A stretch of 64,000 bases of DNA from Vibrio celticus (lineage in GTDB: Bacteria; Pseudomonadota; Gammaproteobacteria; Enterobacterales; Vibrionaceae). The stretch covers positions 868,001 to 932,000 of the forward strand of contig NZ_AP025464.1 in the NCBI RefSeq assembly GCF_024347335.1, given 5' to 3'. The translations under genes and the position numbers were made by a program. The notes under the pieces are model-generated. The model worked only from the letters and a program-made list of their open reading frames with translations. It was not told the DNA's origin and ran no database searches. This document shows, in pieces, positions 57,200 to 64,000 of the stretch; the first letter of the stretch is position 1; each line of letters begins with the position of its first letter.

Positions 57200-57214
57200 T
57201 AAAACATCATTTCA
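57200..57214. promoter_or_regulatory. KdgR-like operator of the kduD operon
   Basis: TAAAACATCATTTCA has one mismatch in one half site and a perfect other half. It lies about 103 bases before the kduD start and 66 bases from the IS903-like copy 2. Confidence 0.65.
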
Positions 57215-57886
57215 AAATTATTTATGGCAATGCAAAATATGTGAACTATGCATACTTGTGGTTCTTTTAAATTAAAAAGCGGCTTTGTTGCGTAATTAAA
57301 TTTAGAGATAGAGCAACCCGTTTCGCTTGTTTTTTAGTCAACACGACAAGTTTCAGGCATACCTAACCCAGTAAGCTTGTTCAACGCTTTTATCATCGCG
57401 TAAGTTTCACCCACCTGTGCATTGTAATTTCTTAAACTCAGTTGCCCTCCTAGCAACTGTTTAACTCGATACATCGCTGTTTCTGAGAGTAAACGTTTGT
57501 GGTATCCATACCGCTCTTTCCAATACTTATTTGAGCCGTATAATTTCTGGCAACCCACGGCGAGATTTCGAAGGTGACCACGCTCCCAGAAGGCTGCCCC
57601 TTCTCTTGGGGGAATAAGCGCAATGGCTCCCTTAATCTTAATAGCAGCGTGACACGCTCTCGTGTCGTAAGCGCCATCACCAGATACCTCAAGGATACTT
57701 CGGCGTGTTTGTTTCAGTAAGTTAGGGAGTACTTCTCCATCTGTAACTGTCGATAAACTTAGCTCGGCGGCAATGATCTCATGAGTGTTGGTATCGACGG
57801 CAATATGAAGCTTTCGCCAGACTCTACGCTTGCCATTCGTCCCATGTCGGTGTTTTTCAAGGTAGTTGTCATCATTTGCTTACTTA

Positions 57887-58894
57887 TTAAGCAGCTTCTC
57901 TTTCTGGATTTAGGTGAACGTCACCAACAGGCGCACAGTTCCTGATATCACCAGACCACCGCTCAGGCTTTCGCTGTTTTGCAGCGAGCAATACCTCTAC
58001 ACGACGCTTCAAGATCTCTTTATCTTTTCCATTGTGACGCTCTGAAGGCGTGACGTAATTTAGCTGACTGTGCTTGTGCTCGGTGTTGTACCAGCGTACG
58101 AAGGCTTCAACCCAACTTCGGCTACTATCGATTGTTTCAAAGCCCTTTGTTGGCCAGCTTGGCATGTACTTTACCGTGCGGAACAATGACTCAACATACG
58201 GGTTATCATCACTGACTCTTGGGCGACTATACGATGAAGTAATACCTAACTCTTCCATTTTGGCTTTGAACGTCAACGACTTCATCGGCGCACCATTATC
58301 GGAGTGAAGAACCAGCGCTTGATTGAAGCACTGCTCTCGCATCAACGTTCGTTGCAGAAGTTGTGACGCCAGCTCACCGCATTCATGCTCATACACTTCA
58401 TAACCAACAATTTTTCGACTGTAGATGTCCTCAATGACATACAGGTAATAATGTTGGCCTCGAACTTTTGAAGGTAAGTAAGTGATATCCCACGTATAGA
58501 CTTGGTTCGAGTCCGTCGCTGTGTAACTGGTTGGCTTCGCTTGCTTCTGTCTGCTCCGCTGACGACCTCGTTTGTGAAGTTGCCCCTGCGTACTCAACAC
58601 TCGGTAGTAGCTCGACTCAGAGGCGATATACTCACCTCTATCAAGCAGTGTCGGGACGATTTGAGTTGGAGGCAAGCTTGCGAACTCAGAGCGGTTACAC
58701 ACCTCGATTATCGCATCACGCTCTTCCTGCGACAGCTTGTTAGCAGGCTCAGGTCTGAGGCATATTGGCCTTTTGTCAGCTTGAACTTCACCTTGCTGAT
58801 ACCAGCGACGATACGTTCTCAAGTCGATTTGAACTTCATGGCAAGCTGGCTCTAAACGACATCCGCATTGCTTCGCTTCAAGGATAAGAGTCAC
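57887..58894 (-). CDS. IS3-type transposase OrfB (copy 2, intact)
   Basis: The 335-residue protein has an integrase core with catalytic residues in YTWDITYLPSK, LVLHSDNGAPM and SDDNPYVESLFRTVKY. It begins at GTG and is reachable from OrfA by a -1 frameshift at the AAAAAAG heptamer, after which the frame stays open. Confidence 0.92.
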   Translation of the reverse strand: MTLILEAKQCGCRLEPACHEVQIDLRTYRRWYQQGEVQADKRPICLRPEPANKLSQEERDAIIEVCNRSEFASLPPTQIVPTLLDRGEYIASESSYYRVLSTQGQLHKRGRQRSRQKQAKPTSYTATDSNQVYTWDITYLPSKVRGQHYYLYVIEDIYSRKIVGYEVYEHECGELASQLLQRTLMREQCFNQALVLHSDNGAPMKSLTFKAKMEELGITSSYSRPRVSDDNPYVESLFRTVKYMPSWPTKGFETIDSSRSWVEAFVRWYNTEHKHSQLNYVTPSERHNGKDKEILKRRVEVLLAAKQRKPERWSGDIRNCAPVGDVHLNPEREAA

Positions 58895-58920
58895 TATGGT
58901 CTGCCTTTCATCGGTTGAGG

Positions 58921-59421
58921 TTAGTCGTCCTCTGGCTCTTCCCCGTAAAAGGCTCTCAGCTTTTTTCTTAGTACCAAGAGAGCGGCCGTTTCAGCGAGTG
59001 CTTTTTCTTTGAGTCGTAAATCTTTCTTCAACTCTTTGATTTCAAGTTTGTCAGCTTTAGCCTGCTTCTTTGCTTCAGCTTCCTGCTCTTTACTCGACTT
59101 AAACCCTTGCATACAATCGCTGCGCCAGCTTTGGATTTGCTCTGGAAAAAGACCTTTTTCACGACAATATTGGCTGAGTTCACTTTCTGTCATTGAGTAG
59201 GTTTCAGCGACGATGGCGAGTTTAGTTTGAGCAGACCACTGCTCTGATGAAGTGTTGCTATTTGGCACTGCGGCTCCTGAACGTCTGAGTTGCTTGCGCC
59301 AATGATACAGGGTCGCAGTGCTAATTCCTTCCTCTTCCGACACTTCTTTAACTGACATTGAATAGGGAGGCAACAGCTTCTTCAATATAGCTTCTTTTCT
59401 TTCTACTGAGATACGAGACAC
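58921..59421 (-). CDS. IS3-type transposase OrfA (copy 2)
   Basis: The protein is identical to that of copy 1 over its 166 residues (MSRISVERKEAILKKLL to YGEEPEDD). It provides the helix-turn-helix and coiled-coil part of the OrfAB transposase. Confidence 0.9.
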   Translation of the reverse strand: MSRISVERKEAILKKLLPPYSMSVKEVSEEEGISTATLYHWRKQLRRSGAAVPNSNTSSEQWSAQTKLAIVAETYSMTESELSQYCREKGLFPEQIQSWRSDCMQGFKSSKEQEAEAKKQAKADKLEIKELKKDLRLKEKALAETAALLVLRKKLRAFYGEEPEDD

Positions 59422-59974
59422 AATTACTCTTTATCGCCCAAACTGGTTAAATTTTAACAGTGACAACTACCCTGCCAGATAGGGATGTTTTTTGACTTTC
59501 CATTCACCTTCGCCATAAACCTTAAGGCCAGTAGCATCAATAGCTAGGTGCTGTATCGCTCCTCTCGTTTTAGTCTTAAATGAAACCTCAACTTGCTTGG
59601 CTCTACGACTGATGCAGGTGTAATGCGGACAACTTAACGGTACATGGGCTAACTTAAATATCGAGTCGATAAATCCTTGAAGCGCTCTCAATGGCATAGA
59701 AAAAACTCGTTTCACCATGAGTGCTGTCGTGATAGCTAAATCACTGAACCGACGCGGCTTCCCGCGCTTATTCTGTTTACTTTGCGCCCACCCGCTTATT
59801 GCTTCTTCATCAATCCAAAAGGTCAGAGAGCCACGGTTAATGAGTGATTGGTTGTATTGCTTCCAGTTGGTTGTTTTGTAACGAGGCTTAGGCATAGGGC
59901 TACGAGAGAGGGTGGAGGTAGCTGATCAGATCGTAGGTTCTTGATTTAGTTCCATTGAATTACGCAACAAAGCC

Positions 59975-60338
59975 TCTGTCAATACGTGTAGATCTTTACC
60001 GCCGCCCAATGCTTGTTCTTTCTAAGTTCTAAACTTTTCTTTAAATTCATCTTTTTCTGCAATGTGCTTGGGCTTTATCTCATAAAATAATTGGTATGAA
60101 TCTTTGTATGTGACTAAAAATTGGGCGTATACCTATGCAGCTTACCTTCGATAAAATATTCAAAACCGATAGGCTGCGCTTCGAAAGTTATAATCTGTGG
60201 CGAAAATTCGAAGTGGAAACATGCGTCAAACTCCAAGTCGGATTCGACTGTATGGATAGAGTTCGTTTTGAGGTTGACAAAGCGTGAGATGTTTTTTACT
60301 GACGAGTTTCTAAGAATCCGTTTTTTCATAATAAACAA
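59975..60338 (-). pseudogene. tnsA: TnsA endonuclease remnant of a Tn7-like transposon
   Basis: The N-terminal half is recognisable: SSVKNISRFVNLKTNSIHTV, ESDLEFDACFHFEFSP, FEAQPIGFEYFIEGK and YTPNF. A missing T in a T-run after YTPNF shifts the frame; the continuation reads LVTYKDSYQLFYEIKPKHIA. A TAG then interrupts KEKFRT before KEQALGGGKDLHVLTE, and the IS903-like copy 2 cuts off the rest. TnsA nicks the 5' ends of Tn7-like elements using an E-D-K centre; here the usual Asp of YTPDF is Asn. The gene points away from guaC, as tnsA does from its attachment gene. Confidence 0.8.
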
Positions 60339-60452
60339 CCATACCTGTAGTAAAACCTCTCAAGTGTTGTACACTTTATAAGCATCTTCAAGGTATGGTT
60401 GTTTTTATTTGAGCGTATGGTTTCGTAAGATCAACGTATGGTTTTTTTTACA
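60331..60452 (-). mobile_element. Right end of a Tn7-like transposon
   Basis: Four copies of GTATGGTT or its complement (in AACAACCATACCT near 60337, AGGTATGGTTGTT near 60392, GCGTATGGTTTCG near 60413 and ACGTATGGTTTTTTTTACA ending at 60452) form an array like TnsB-binding sites. The outermost repeat ends in ACA, that is TGT read inward, the usual Tn7-type tip. The tip is 21 bases beyond the guaC stop, a known attachment position of Tn7-like elements. The five bases outside the tip are AACTA. Confidence 0.7.
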
Positions 60453-60473
60453 AACTATTCCAATCCGTTCAGA

Positions 60474-61517
60474 TTACTCTTTACCGAATACGTTGTTCTC
60501 TTGCTCTTGTACACGGATGAAAGTTGTACGCTTAGTTAGCTCTTTAAGCTTCGCTGCGCCTACGTATGTACAAGTTGAACGTACACCACCAAGGATGTCA
60601 GAAATTGTGTTGTGAACAGAACCACGGTATGGAAGTAAAACAGTTTTACCTTCCGCAGCACGGTACTTAGCAACACCACCTGAGTGCTTGTCCATAGCCG
60701 ACTGTGAAGACATGCCGTAGAACTTCATGTATTGCTTACCGTCTTGCTCTACCACTTCGCCGCCTGACTCAGAGTGGCCAGCCAGCATGCCGCCTAGCAT
60801 TACGAAGTCAGCACCGCCGCCGAACGCTTTAGATACGTCACCCGCACATGAACAGCCACCGTCACCGATGATCATGCCGCCAAGGCCGTGTGCTGCGTCG
60901 CCACACTCGATGATTGCAGAAAGTTGAGGGTAACCTACGCCAGTTTTAACACGTGTAGTACAAACAGAACCAGGGCCGATACCAACCTTAACGATGTCTG
61001 CGCCAGCTAGAATTAGCTCTTCAACCATGTCACCCGTTACAACGTTACCCGCAGAGATAACTTTAGTCGGAAATTCTGCACGTACTTTCTGTACGAACTC
61101 AACAAGGTGCTCTGAGTAACCGTTAGCGATATCAATACAGATAAATACAAACTCTTCGCTAAGAGCCATGATCTTCTTAACTTTCTCGAACTCAGCTTCA
61201 GATGTACCCGTTGATACAAATACGTTGTTCAGAGTTTTCTTGTCTGCTGTTTTAGCGAACTCAGCCCACTGCTCTACTGTGTAGTGCTTGTGTACTGCAG
61301 TCATAACACCGTGCTCTGCTAGAGCAGCTGCCATTTCAAAGCTTGCTACCGAATCCATGTTCGCTGCAATTACTGGAGTACCAGACCATTGACGACCGCT
61401 ATGCTTGAATGTAAAATCGCGGGTTAATTCAACTTGAGAACGGCTTTTAAGGGTAGAACGCTTCGGACGGAAGAGTACATCTTTGAAACCTAACTTAAGT
61501 TCTTGTTCGATACGCAT
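60474..61517 (-). CDS. guaC: GMP reductase
   Basis: The 347-residue protein belongs to the IMPDH/GMPR family, with the catalytic Cys in GIGPGSVCTTRVKTGVG, the phosphate-binding block IIGDGGCSCAGD and the FYGMSS flap. GuaC deaminates GMP to IMP with NADPH. Its 3' end serves as the attachment site of the Tn7-like remnant and appears complete (ENNVFGKE). Confidence 0.96.
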   Translation of the reverse strand: MRIEQELKLGFKDVLFRPKRSTLKSRSQVELTRDFTFKHSGRQWSGTPVIAANMDSVASFEMAAALAEHGVMTAVHKHYTVEQWAEFAKTADKKTLNNVFVSTGTSEAEFEKVKKIMALSEEFVFICIDIANGYSEHLVEFVQKVRAEFPTKVISAGNVVTGDMVEELILAGADIVKVGIGPGSVCTTRVKTGVGYPQLSAIIECGDAAHGLGGMIIGDGGCSCAGDVSKAFGGGADFVMLGGMLAGHSESGGEVVEQDGKQYMKFYGMSSQSAMDKHSGGVAKYRAAEGKTVLLPYRGSVHNTISDILGGVRSTCTYVGAAKLKELTKRTTFIRVQEQENNVFGKE

Positions 61518-61608
61518 GGTGTTTTCCTTGATTCATAAAATTATGTGTCTCTCGCGAAATGCGTAGTAAAACCGTTGGCAGACGAGTTTACTTTTCTTCG
61601 GACACAAA

Positions 61609-61640
61609 AAAACCGGAGCGTTGGCAGACGCTCCGGTTTT
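61609..61640 (-). terminator. Intrinsic terminator in the guaC leader
   Basis: On the minus strand AAAACCGGAGCGT pairs with ACGCTCCGG and is followed by seven T residues, about 90 bases before the guaC start codon. It begins almost exactly at the expected transcription start of the proximal promoter. No gene ends here, so it is an attenuator candidate. Confidence 0.75.
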
Positions 61641-61644
61641 CAGC

Positions 61645-61672
61645 ATTATAGGTCGTGATTTAGTAACAGCAA
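61645..61672 (-). promoter_or_regulatory. Sigma-70 promoter of guaC
   Basis: Read on the minus strand, TTGCTG and a perfect TATAAT are separated by 16 bases. The start point would be near 61639. Confidence 0.65.
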
Positions 61673-61788
61673 GTCTGATATTTCACTTTTTTTTATGCTA
61701 TCCTCTCAAAGATTCCATATCCGCTAAAACTCTCTCAGTTACACTTACCTACTAAATTCTTATTAATTAATAACTTAGCGAACCATTC

Positions 61789-61826
61789 GCGCAAACGCTG
61801 TTGGTTTATTGCGCAACCGTTTTCGT
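61789..61826. promoter_or_regulatory. Two PurR-like operator boxes
   Basis: GCGCAACCGTTTTCGT at 61811-61826 fits the PurR box ACGCAAACGTTTTCGT closely. GCGCAAACGCTGTTGG at 61789-61804 is a weaker neighbour. They lie upstream of guaC, a purine interconversion gene, which fits purine control. A more distal guaC promoter is implied but not identified. Confidence 0.5.
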
Positions 61827-62283
61827 CCCTTTTTTACGTAATATCCCCCTCACAAAGCAAATATGTGAAGAAAGTGCCTCGAAATCACATAAAAACCACA
61901 CTTTTATCCAACAAAAAAATGCCTTTTTTCTTAAATAAATTCGATTATTTTCCAATTTTTATCTGTTTTTGACCAAATTGGCTAATCTCGTGACGTTTCT
62001 GTTTTGCGGTCACTTAGAAAAGTAGAGTGAAAAGGACTCAATCTAGAGACCAATATTCACTTGGGTTTGAGAGTCGAGCCCTCGCACTCCATTAAATGAA
62101 GCTTTCAAGCTTGGACTTTATAAATCCAATTTCTATTCACCCATAGCATTACCGTTCCAAAGCACGTTTCGTGGCTGCCCTTTCGTTCATTTAACCTGGA
62201 AGACTCTGCAAAGCGCTCAGAAAAAGAGGATTGGTTGACGTGAAAAACTGGGGAAAAGATAAGATTTGAAGAATAGAAAGCAA

Positions 62284-62319
62284 AAAAATGGCTAAGGTGG
62301 TTAACCTTAGCCATTTTTA
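62284..62319 (-). terminator. Terminator of the REC-CheC/PAS operon
   Basis: AAAAATGGCTAAGGT pairs with ACCTTAGCCATTTTT around a short loop, with A- and T-runs built into the stem. It is about 65 bases past the PAS gene stop. Confidence 0.85.
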
Positions 62320-62382
62320 TTCGCTGATCAGACCGATGCTAATACGCACATAGAAAAGTGCTGTTTAGTGAATAGAGCAGTG

Positions 62383-62820
62383 TTAGTTCTTTTGAGAGAC
62401 TAACGCTTCTGCAGTCGCATCTTGAATAGACAAGAACAATGAGCTGACTTGTCCTGTTGGTGAGCGCATCGGGTTTAGCGTCACGTTCTGATACATGAAA
62501 TCAGCTTGTTGGGTGACAGGCCTAACGTTACGACACTTAAACAGATAAGGCCGTTGTTGCCATGTAATGAAGCTACGGCAGCCTAAATCGTAGACTGGCT
62601 TGGTTTTCAGCCTAAACCACTCTTCTGGGATCTCAGGGAACAGTTCAAAGATAGACTTACCGATCGCATCATGCGATTGCTTACCGCTATGGTGCGTCAT
62701 AAAGCCATTCCAAACTTGTACCTGAAAGTCACGGTTAATGACCACCAGCCCCATATCGACGTTTTGAACCATGTCCACCATCCAGTGGAACTGTTCAAAT
62801 TCAGCAGGAAGATTCAGCAT
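62383..62820 (-). CDS. Single-domain PAS protein
   Basis: The 145-residue protein is essentially one PAS domain (VDMGLVVINRDFQVQVWNGF, then GKSIFELFPEIPEEWFRLKT) with no output domain. It begins one base after the response-regulator gene, so the two are translated together. It probably acts as a sensor or adaptor partner of that protein. The ligand is unknown. Confidence 0.85.
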   Translation of the reverse strand: MLNLPAEFEQFHWMVDMVQNVDMGLVVINRDFQVQVWNGFMTHHSGKQSHDAIGKSIFELFPEIPEEWFRLKTKPVYDLGCRSFITWQQRPYLFKCRNVRPVTQQADFMYQNVTLNPMRSPTGQVSSLFLSIQDATAEALVSQKN

Positions 62821-62821
62821 A

Positions 62822-63826
62822 TTAAAACTCCTCCATTAGGTAGGCCAATTTGTTGTCTAGAAGAGGCAGAGACTCATCAACGAACATAAACAGAAGGTCA
62901 CAACGGATGGAAGTGCCGTCTATGTTATAGCTGACTTCGAACGTCATGGTCTTCTTAAATGAGCCGCTGGTATTTTCGATGACCGAATCAATCGAGATGT
63001 GTTGACCTAGCAGTACAGGAGAGCTCTGGAAGAAACGAACTTCTGACTGCTCCCCTAGCCCATTCAAGAATGAACCAACTAAGATGTTCGACACATCCAT
63101 CAGTAGCTCTAACTCTTCTAGCTGCTCGCTTTCAGTTGGTACCTTCATGAGCTTCTTAAGATCGCTCACACTAGAATCACTCAACAAGACTAATGCTTCG
63201 CCTGCAATGCCTTCTCCGCTGAAGCCTTGGCAAACACCCGACACTTGGTCGTTGTCGGCTAGGTCACGAAGTGCCATGTGCAATTCACTCACTTCGAAGA
63301 TATTAACGTTCGGCAGTGGTAAGTGAACAAATACATTAAAGTGACGAGCCAGTGCATCAGCGGCACGGCCTATCGCAACATTCGCGACTTCCATATAGAT
63401 ATCGCGTCTGCGAAGTATTGGCAGTTCTAAAGCGGTTGGAGTAATGATCTGAGGCTGTTTTGGCGGCTCAACATGCTCACGTAAAATAGCTTTTAGTGCT
63501 TCTTTATCGATCGGCTTTTGTAAAAACGCTTTGGCGCCGAGATCCAGCACCTTCTGTTGCGCTTTTGGTTGTATGTCACCCGAAACAACGACAACAGGCG
63601 TGGTATCACCCAAACGTTGCATCTCTTCCAATGTGCCATAGCCGTCCAATTCCGGCATGGTGAGGTCGAGGAACATCAATTTAAATTGGTTTTGAGCTAA
63701 CTCTTCAAGTGCATTAAGCCCATGAACAGCAAAAGTTATATCTGCATTTAGAGAACTAGGCAGTGATCGAGCCATCTGCTTCCTTGCTAACGCAGAATCA
63801 TCACATATAAGAACTGGGAACGACAT
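62822..63826 (-). CDS. Response regulator with CheC/CheX-type phosphatase domain
   Basis: The 334-residue protein starts with a receiver domain: acidic pocket ICDDS, phospho-acceptor Asp in MFLDLTMPELDG, and conserved Lys in FLQKPIDKEAL. Residues from about 140 form a CheC-like domain with the two phosphatase helices EVANVAIGRAADAL and LMDVSNILVGSFLNGLG. Such proteins remove phosphate from CheY-type regulators. The adjacent PAS protein may feed it a signal. Confidence 0.87.
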   Translation of the reverse strand: MSFPVLICDDSALARKQMARSLPSSLNADITFAVHGLNALEELAQNQFKLMFLDLTMPELDGYGTLEEMQRLGDTTPVVVVSGDIQPKAQQKVLDLGAKAFLQKPIDKEALKAILREHVEPPKQPQIITPTALELPILRRRDIYMEVANVAIGRAADALARHFNVFVHLPLPNVNIFEVSELHMALRDLADNDQVSGVCQGFSGEGIAGEALVLLSDSSVSDLKKLMKVPTESEQLEELELLMDVSNILVGSFLNGLGEQSEVRFFQSSPVLLGQHISIDSVIENTSGSFKKTMTFEVSYNIDGTSIRCDLLFMFVDESLPLLDNKLAYLMEEF

Positions 63827-63907
63827 AAATGCACCACTGACAAATTAAAGCTAATTCGAACGAGTGTAACAGAACATTATAGTATCAGGTACGGGGTGAA
63901 TGAATTT

Positions 63908-64000
63908 ATGTGTAGATTATTAGTAAGAATGATGGAACAAGCAGGTGAGCTATTATCTGGCATTATTCTTCATGAAAAACAATATGCTACAAAGGTAATA
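63908..64000 (+). CDS. Possible start of a gene running off the window
   Basis: A frame opening with ATG after a GGGGTG site (MCRLLVRMMEQAGELLSGII) stays open to the window edge, while the minus-strand frames are closed. Only 31 codons are visible and no family is recognised. Confidence 0.28.
   Translation, partial: MCRLLVRMMEQAGELLSGIILHEKQYATKVI

Larger units (their letters stand above)
57848..59484 (-). mobile_element. IS3-type element, copy 2 (1637 bp, intact)
   Basis: It has the same ends as copy 1, with 4-base duplication ATGT (57844-57847 and 59485-59488). Both frames are undamaged, so this copy could supply transposase for the broken copy 1. Confidence 0.92.
57334..59895 (-). pseudogene. 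IS903-like transposase interrupted by an IS3-type element (copy 2)
   Basis: The N-terminal part (MPKPRYKTTNWKQYNQSLI to GEGEWKVKKH) ends at 59485 and the remainder runs from 57847 to 57334. The IS3-type element entered at the codons for KKHGT with duplication ATGT. Apart from the insertion the frame is open. Confidence 0.9.
57281..59974 (-). mobile_element. IS903-like element, copy 2, carrying an IS3-type element; flanks not duplicated
   Basis: The ends are the same as in copy 1 (GGCTTTGTTGCG and complement) and the length without the insert is 1053 bp. The nine bases on the left (TTAAAAAGC) do not match those on the right (TCTGTCAAT), so this copy has rearranged since insertion. Its right side abuts the tnsA remnant. 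Confidence 0.92.
61518..62382. other. Long guaC leader and upstream region
   Basis: It holds a near-consensus promoter, an early terminator hairpin, a 12-base direct repeat, two PurR-like boxes and, at the far end, the terminator of the PAS operon. A 69-codon frame at 62105-62314 starts inside that terminator and is considered spurious. Confidence 0.5.

Noticed and set aside
57243..57260. Possible Tn7-like left end, because AACTATG resembles the AACTA duplication followed by a tip
   Set aside because: It reads AACTATGC, not AACTATGT, and no ACCATAC repeats follow. It is a chance match near the kduD promoter.
62105..62314. 69-codon frame upstream of guaC
   Set aside because: Its start codon lies within the terminator stem of the PAS operon and no ribosome-binding site is present. 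The composition is not protein-like.

Overview
The window looks like a chromosomal segment of a marine Vibrio, most likely of the Splendidus clade. This rests on gene content and protein style (guaC, a full thi salvage operon with a TPP riboswitch, DUF2999 and DUF3299 proteins, KdgR-type uronate catabolism, a REC-CheC protein). No 16S or other typing locus is present, so the species is inference.

Layout. 1-9.7 kb holds ordinary accessory genes: a PAS protein fragment, outer-membrane and porin proteins, a secreted amidohydrolase with a DUF3299 partner, an AraC regulator, and a PACE efflux pump divergent from its LysR regulator. 9.7-19.4 kb holds thiamin salvage: thiE, then a chemoreceptor gene, then thiD-thiZ-thiX-thiY-tenA-thiM read leftward behind a TPP riboswitch. 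An intact IS150-like element sits in the loop of the terminator shared by mcp and thiM. 19.4-27.8 kb holds an AraC/EamA pair, a DUF4382 lipoprotein, DUF2999, an ElyC/SanA-like protein, a glutathione transferase, a probable 39-residue membrane protein and a MATE pump.

27.9-57.1 kb is a uronate/polysaccharide utilisation locus. It has a secreted beta-helix protein, two SLC5 symporters (one broken), a KdgM-type porin (broken), a heparinase II/III-type lyase, two UxaC isomerases, a TRAP transporter, and the chain KdgF, RpiB-like isomerase, KduD, KdgK, KDPG aldolase, plus YgjV. Nine copies of a TGAAA-N5-TTTCA palindrome, the form of a KdgR operator, lie in front of these units and tie them into one probable regulon. 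Unsaturated uronates would be ring-opened by KdgF, isomerised by the RpiB-like protein (no KduI is seen), reduced by KduD, phosphorylated by KdgK and split by the aldolase. Saturated uronates would enter by UxaC, but the later UxaB/UxaA-type enzymes are not in the window.

The locus is heavily invaded by insertion sequences: two IS4-type copies, two IS903-like IS5 copies that each carry a different second element (an IS21 and an IS3-type), another copy of that IS3-type element and a third IS5-type element. Almost all insertions have matching target duplications, so their boundaries can be read to the base. The exception is the right-hand IS903-like copy, whose flanks do not match and which abuts a decayed tnsA gene.

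59.9-60.5 kb holds the right end of a Tn7-like transposon: a tnsA remnant, four GTATGGTT repeats and a terminal ACA, 21 bases past the stop codon of guaC, a known attachment gene of Tn7-like elements. The rest of the transposon has been lost or displaced, apparently through the IS903-like copy. 60.5-64 kb holds guaC with an unusual leader (PurR-like boxes, strong promoter, early terminator hairpin, repeated 12-mer) and a REC-CheC/PAS signalling pair.
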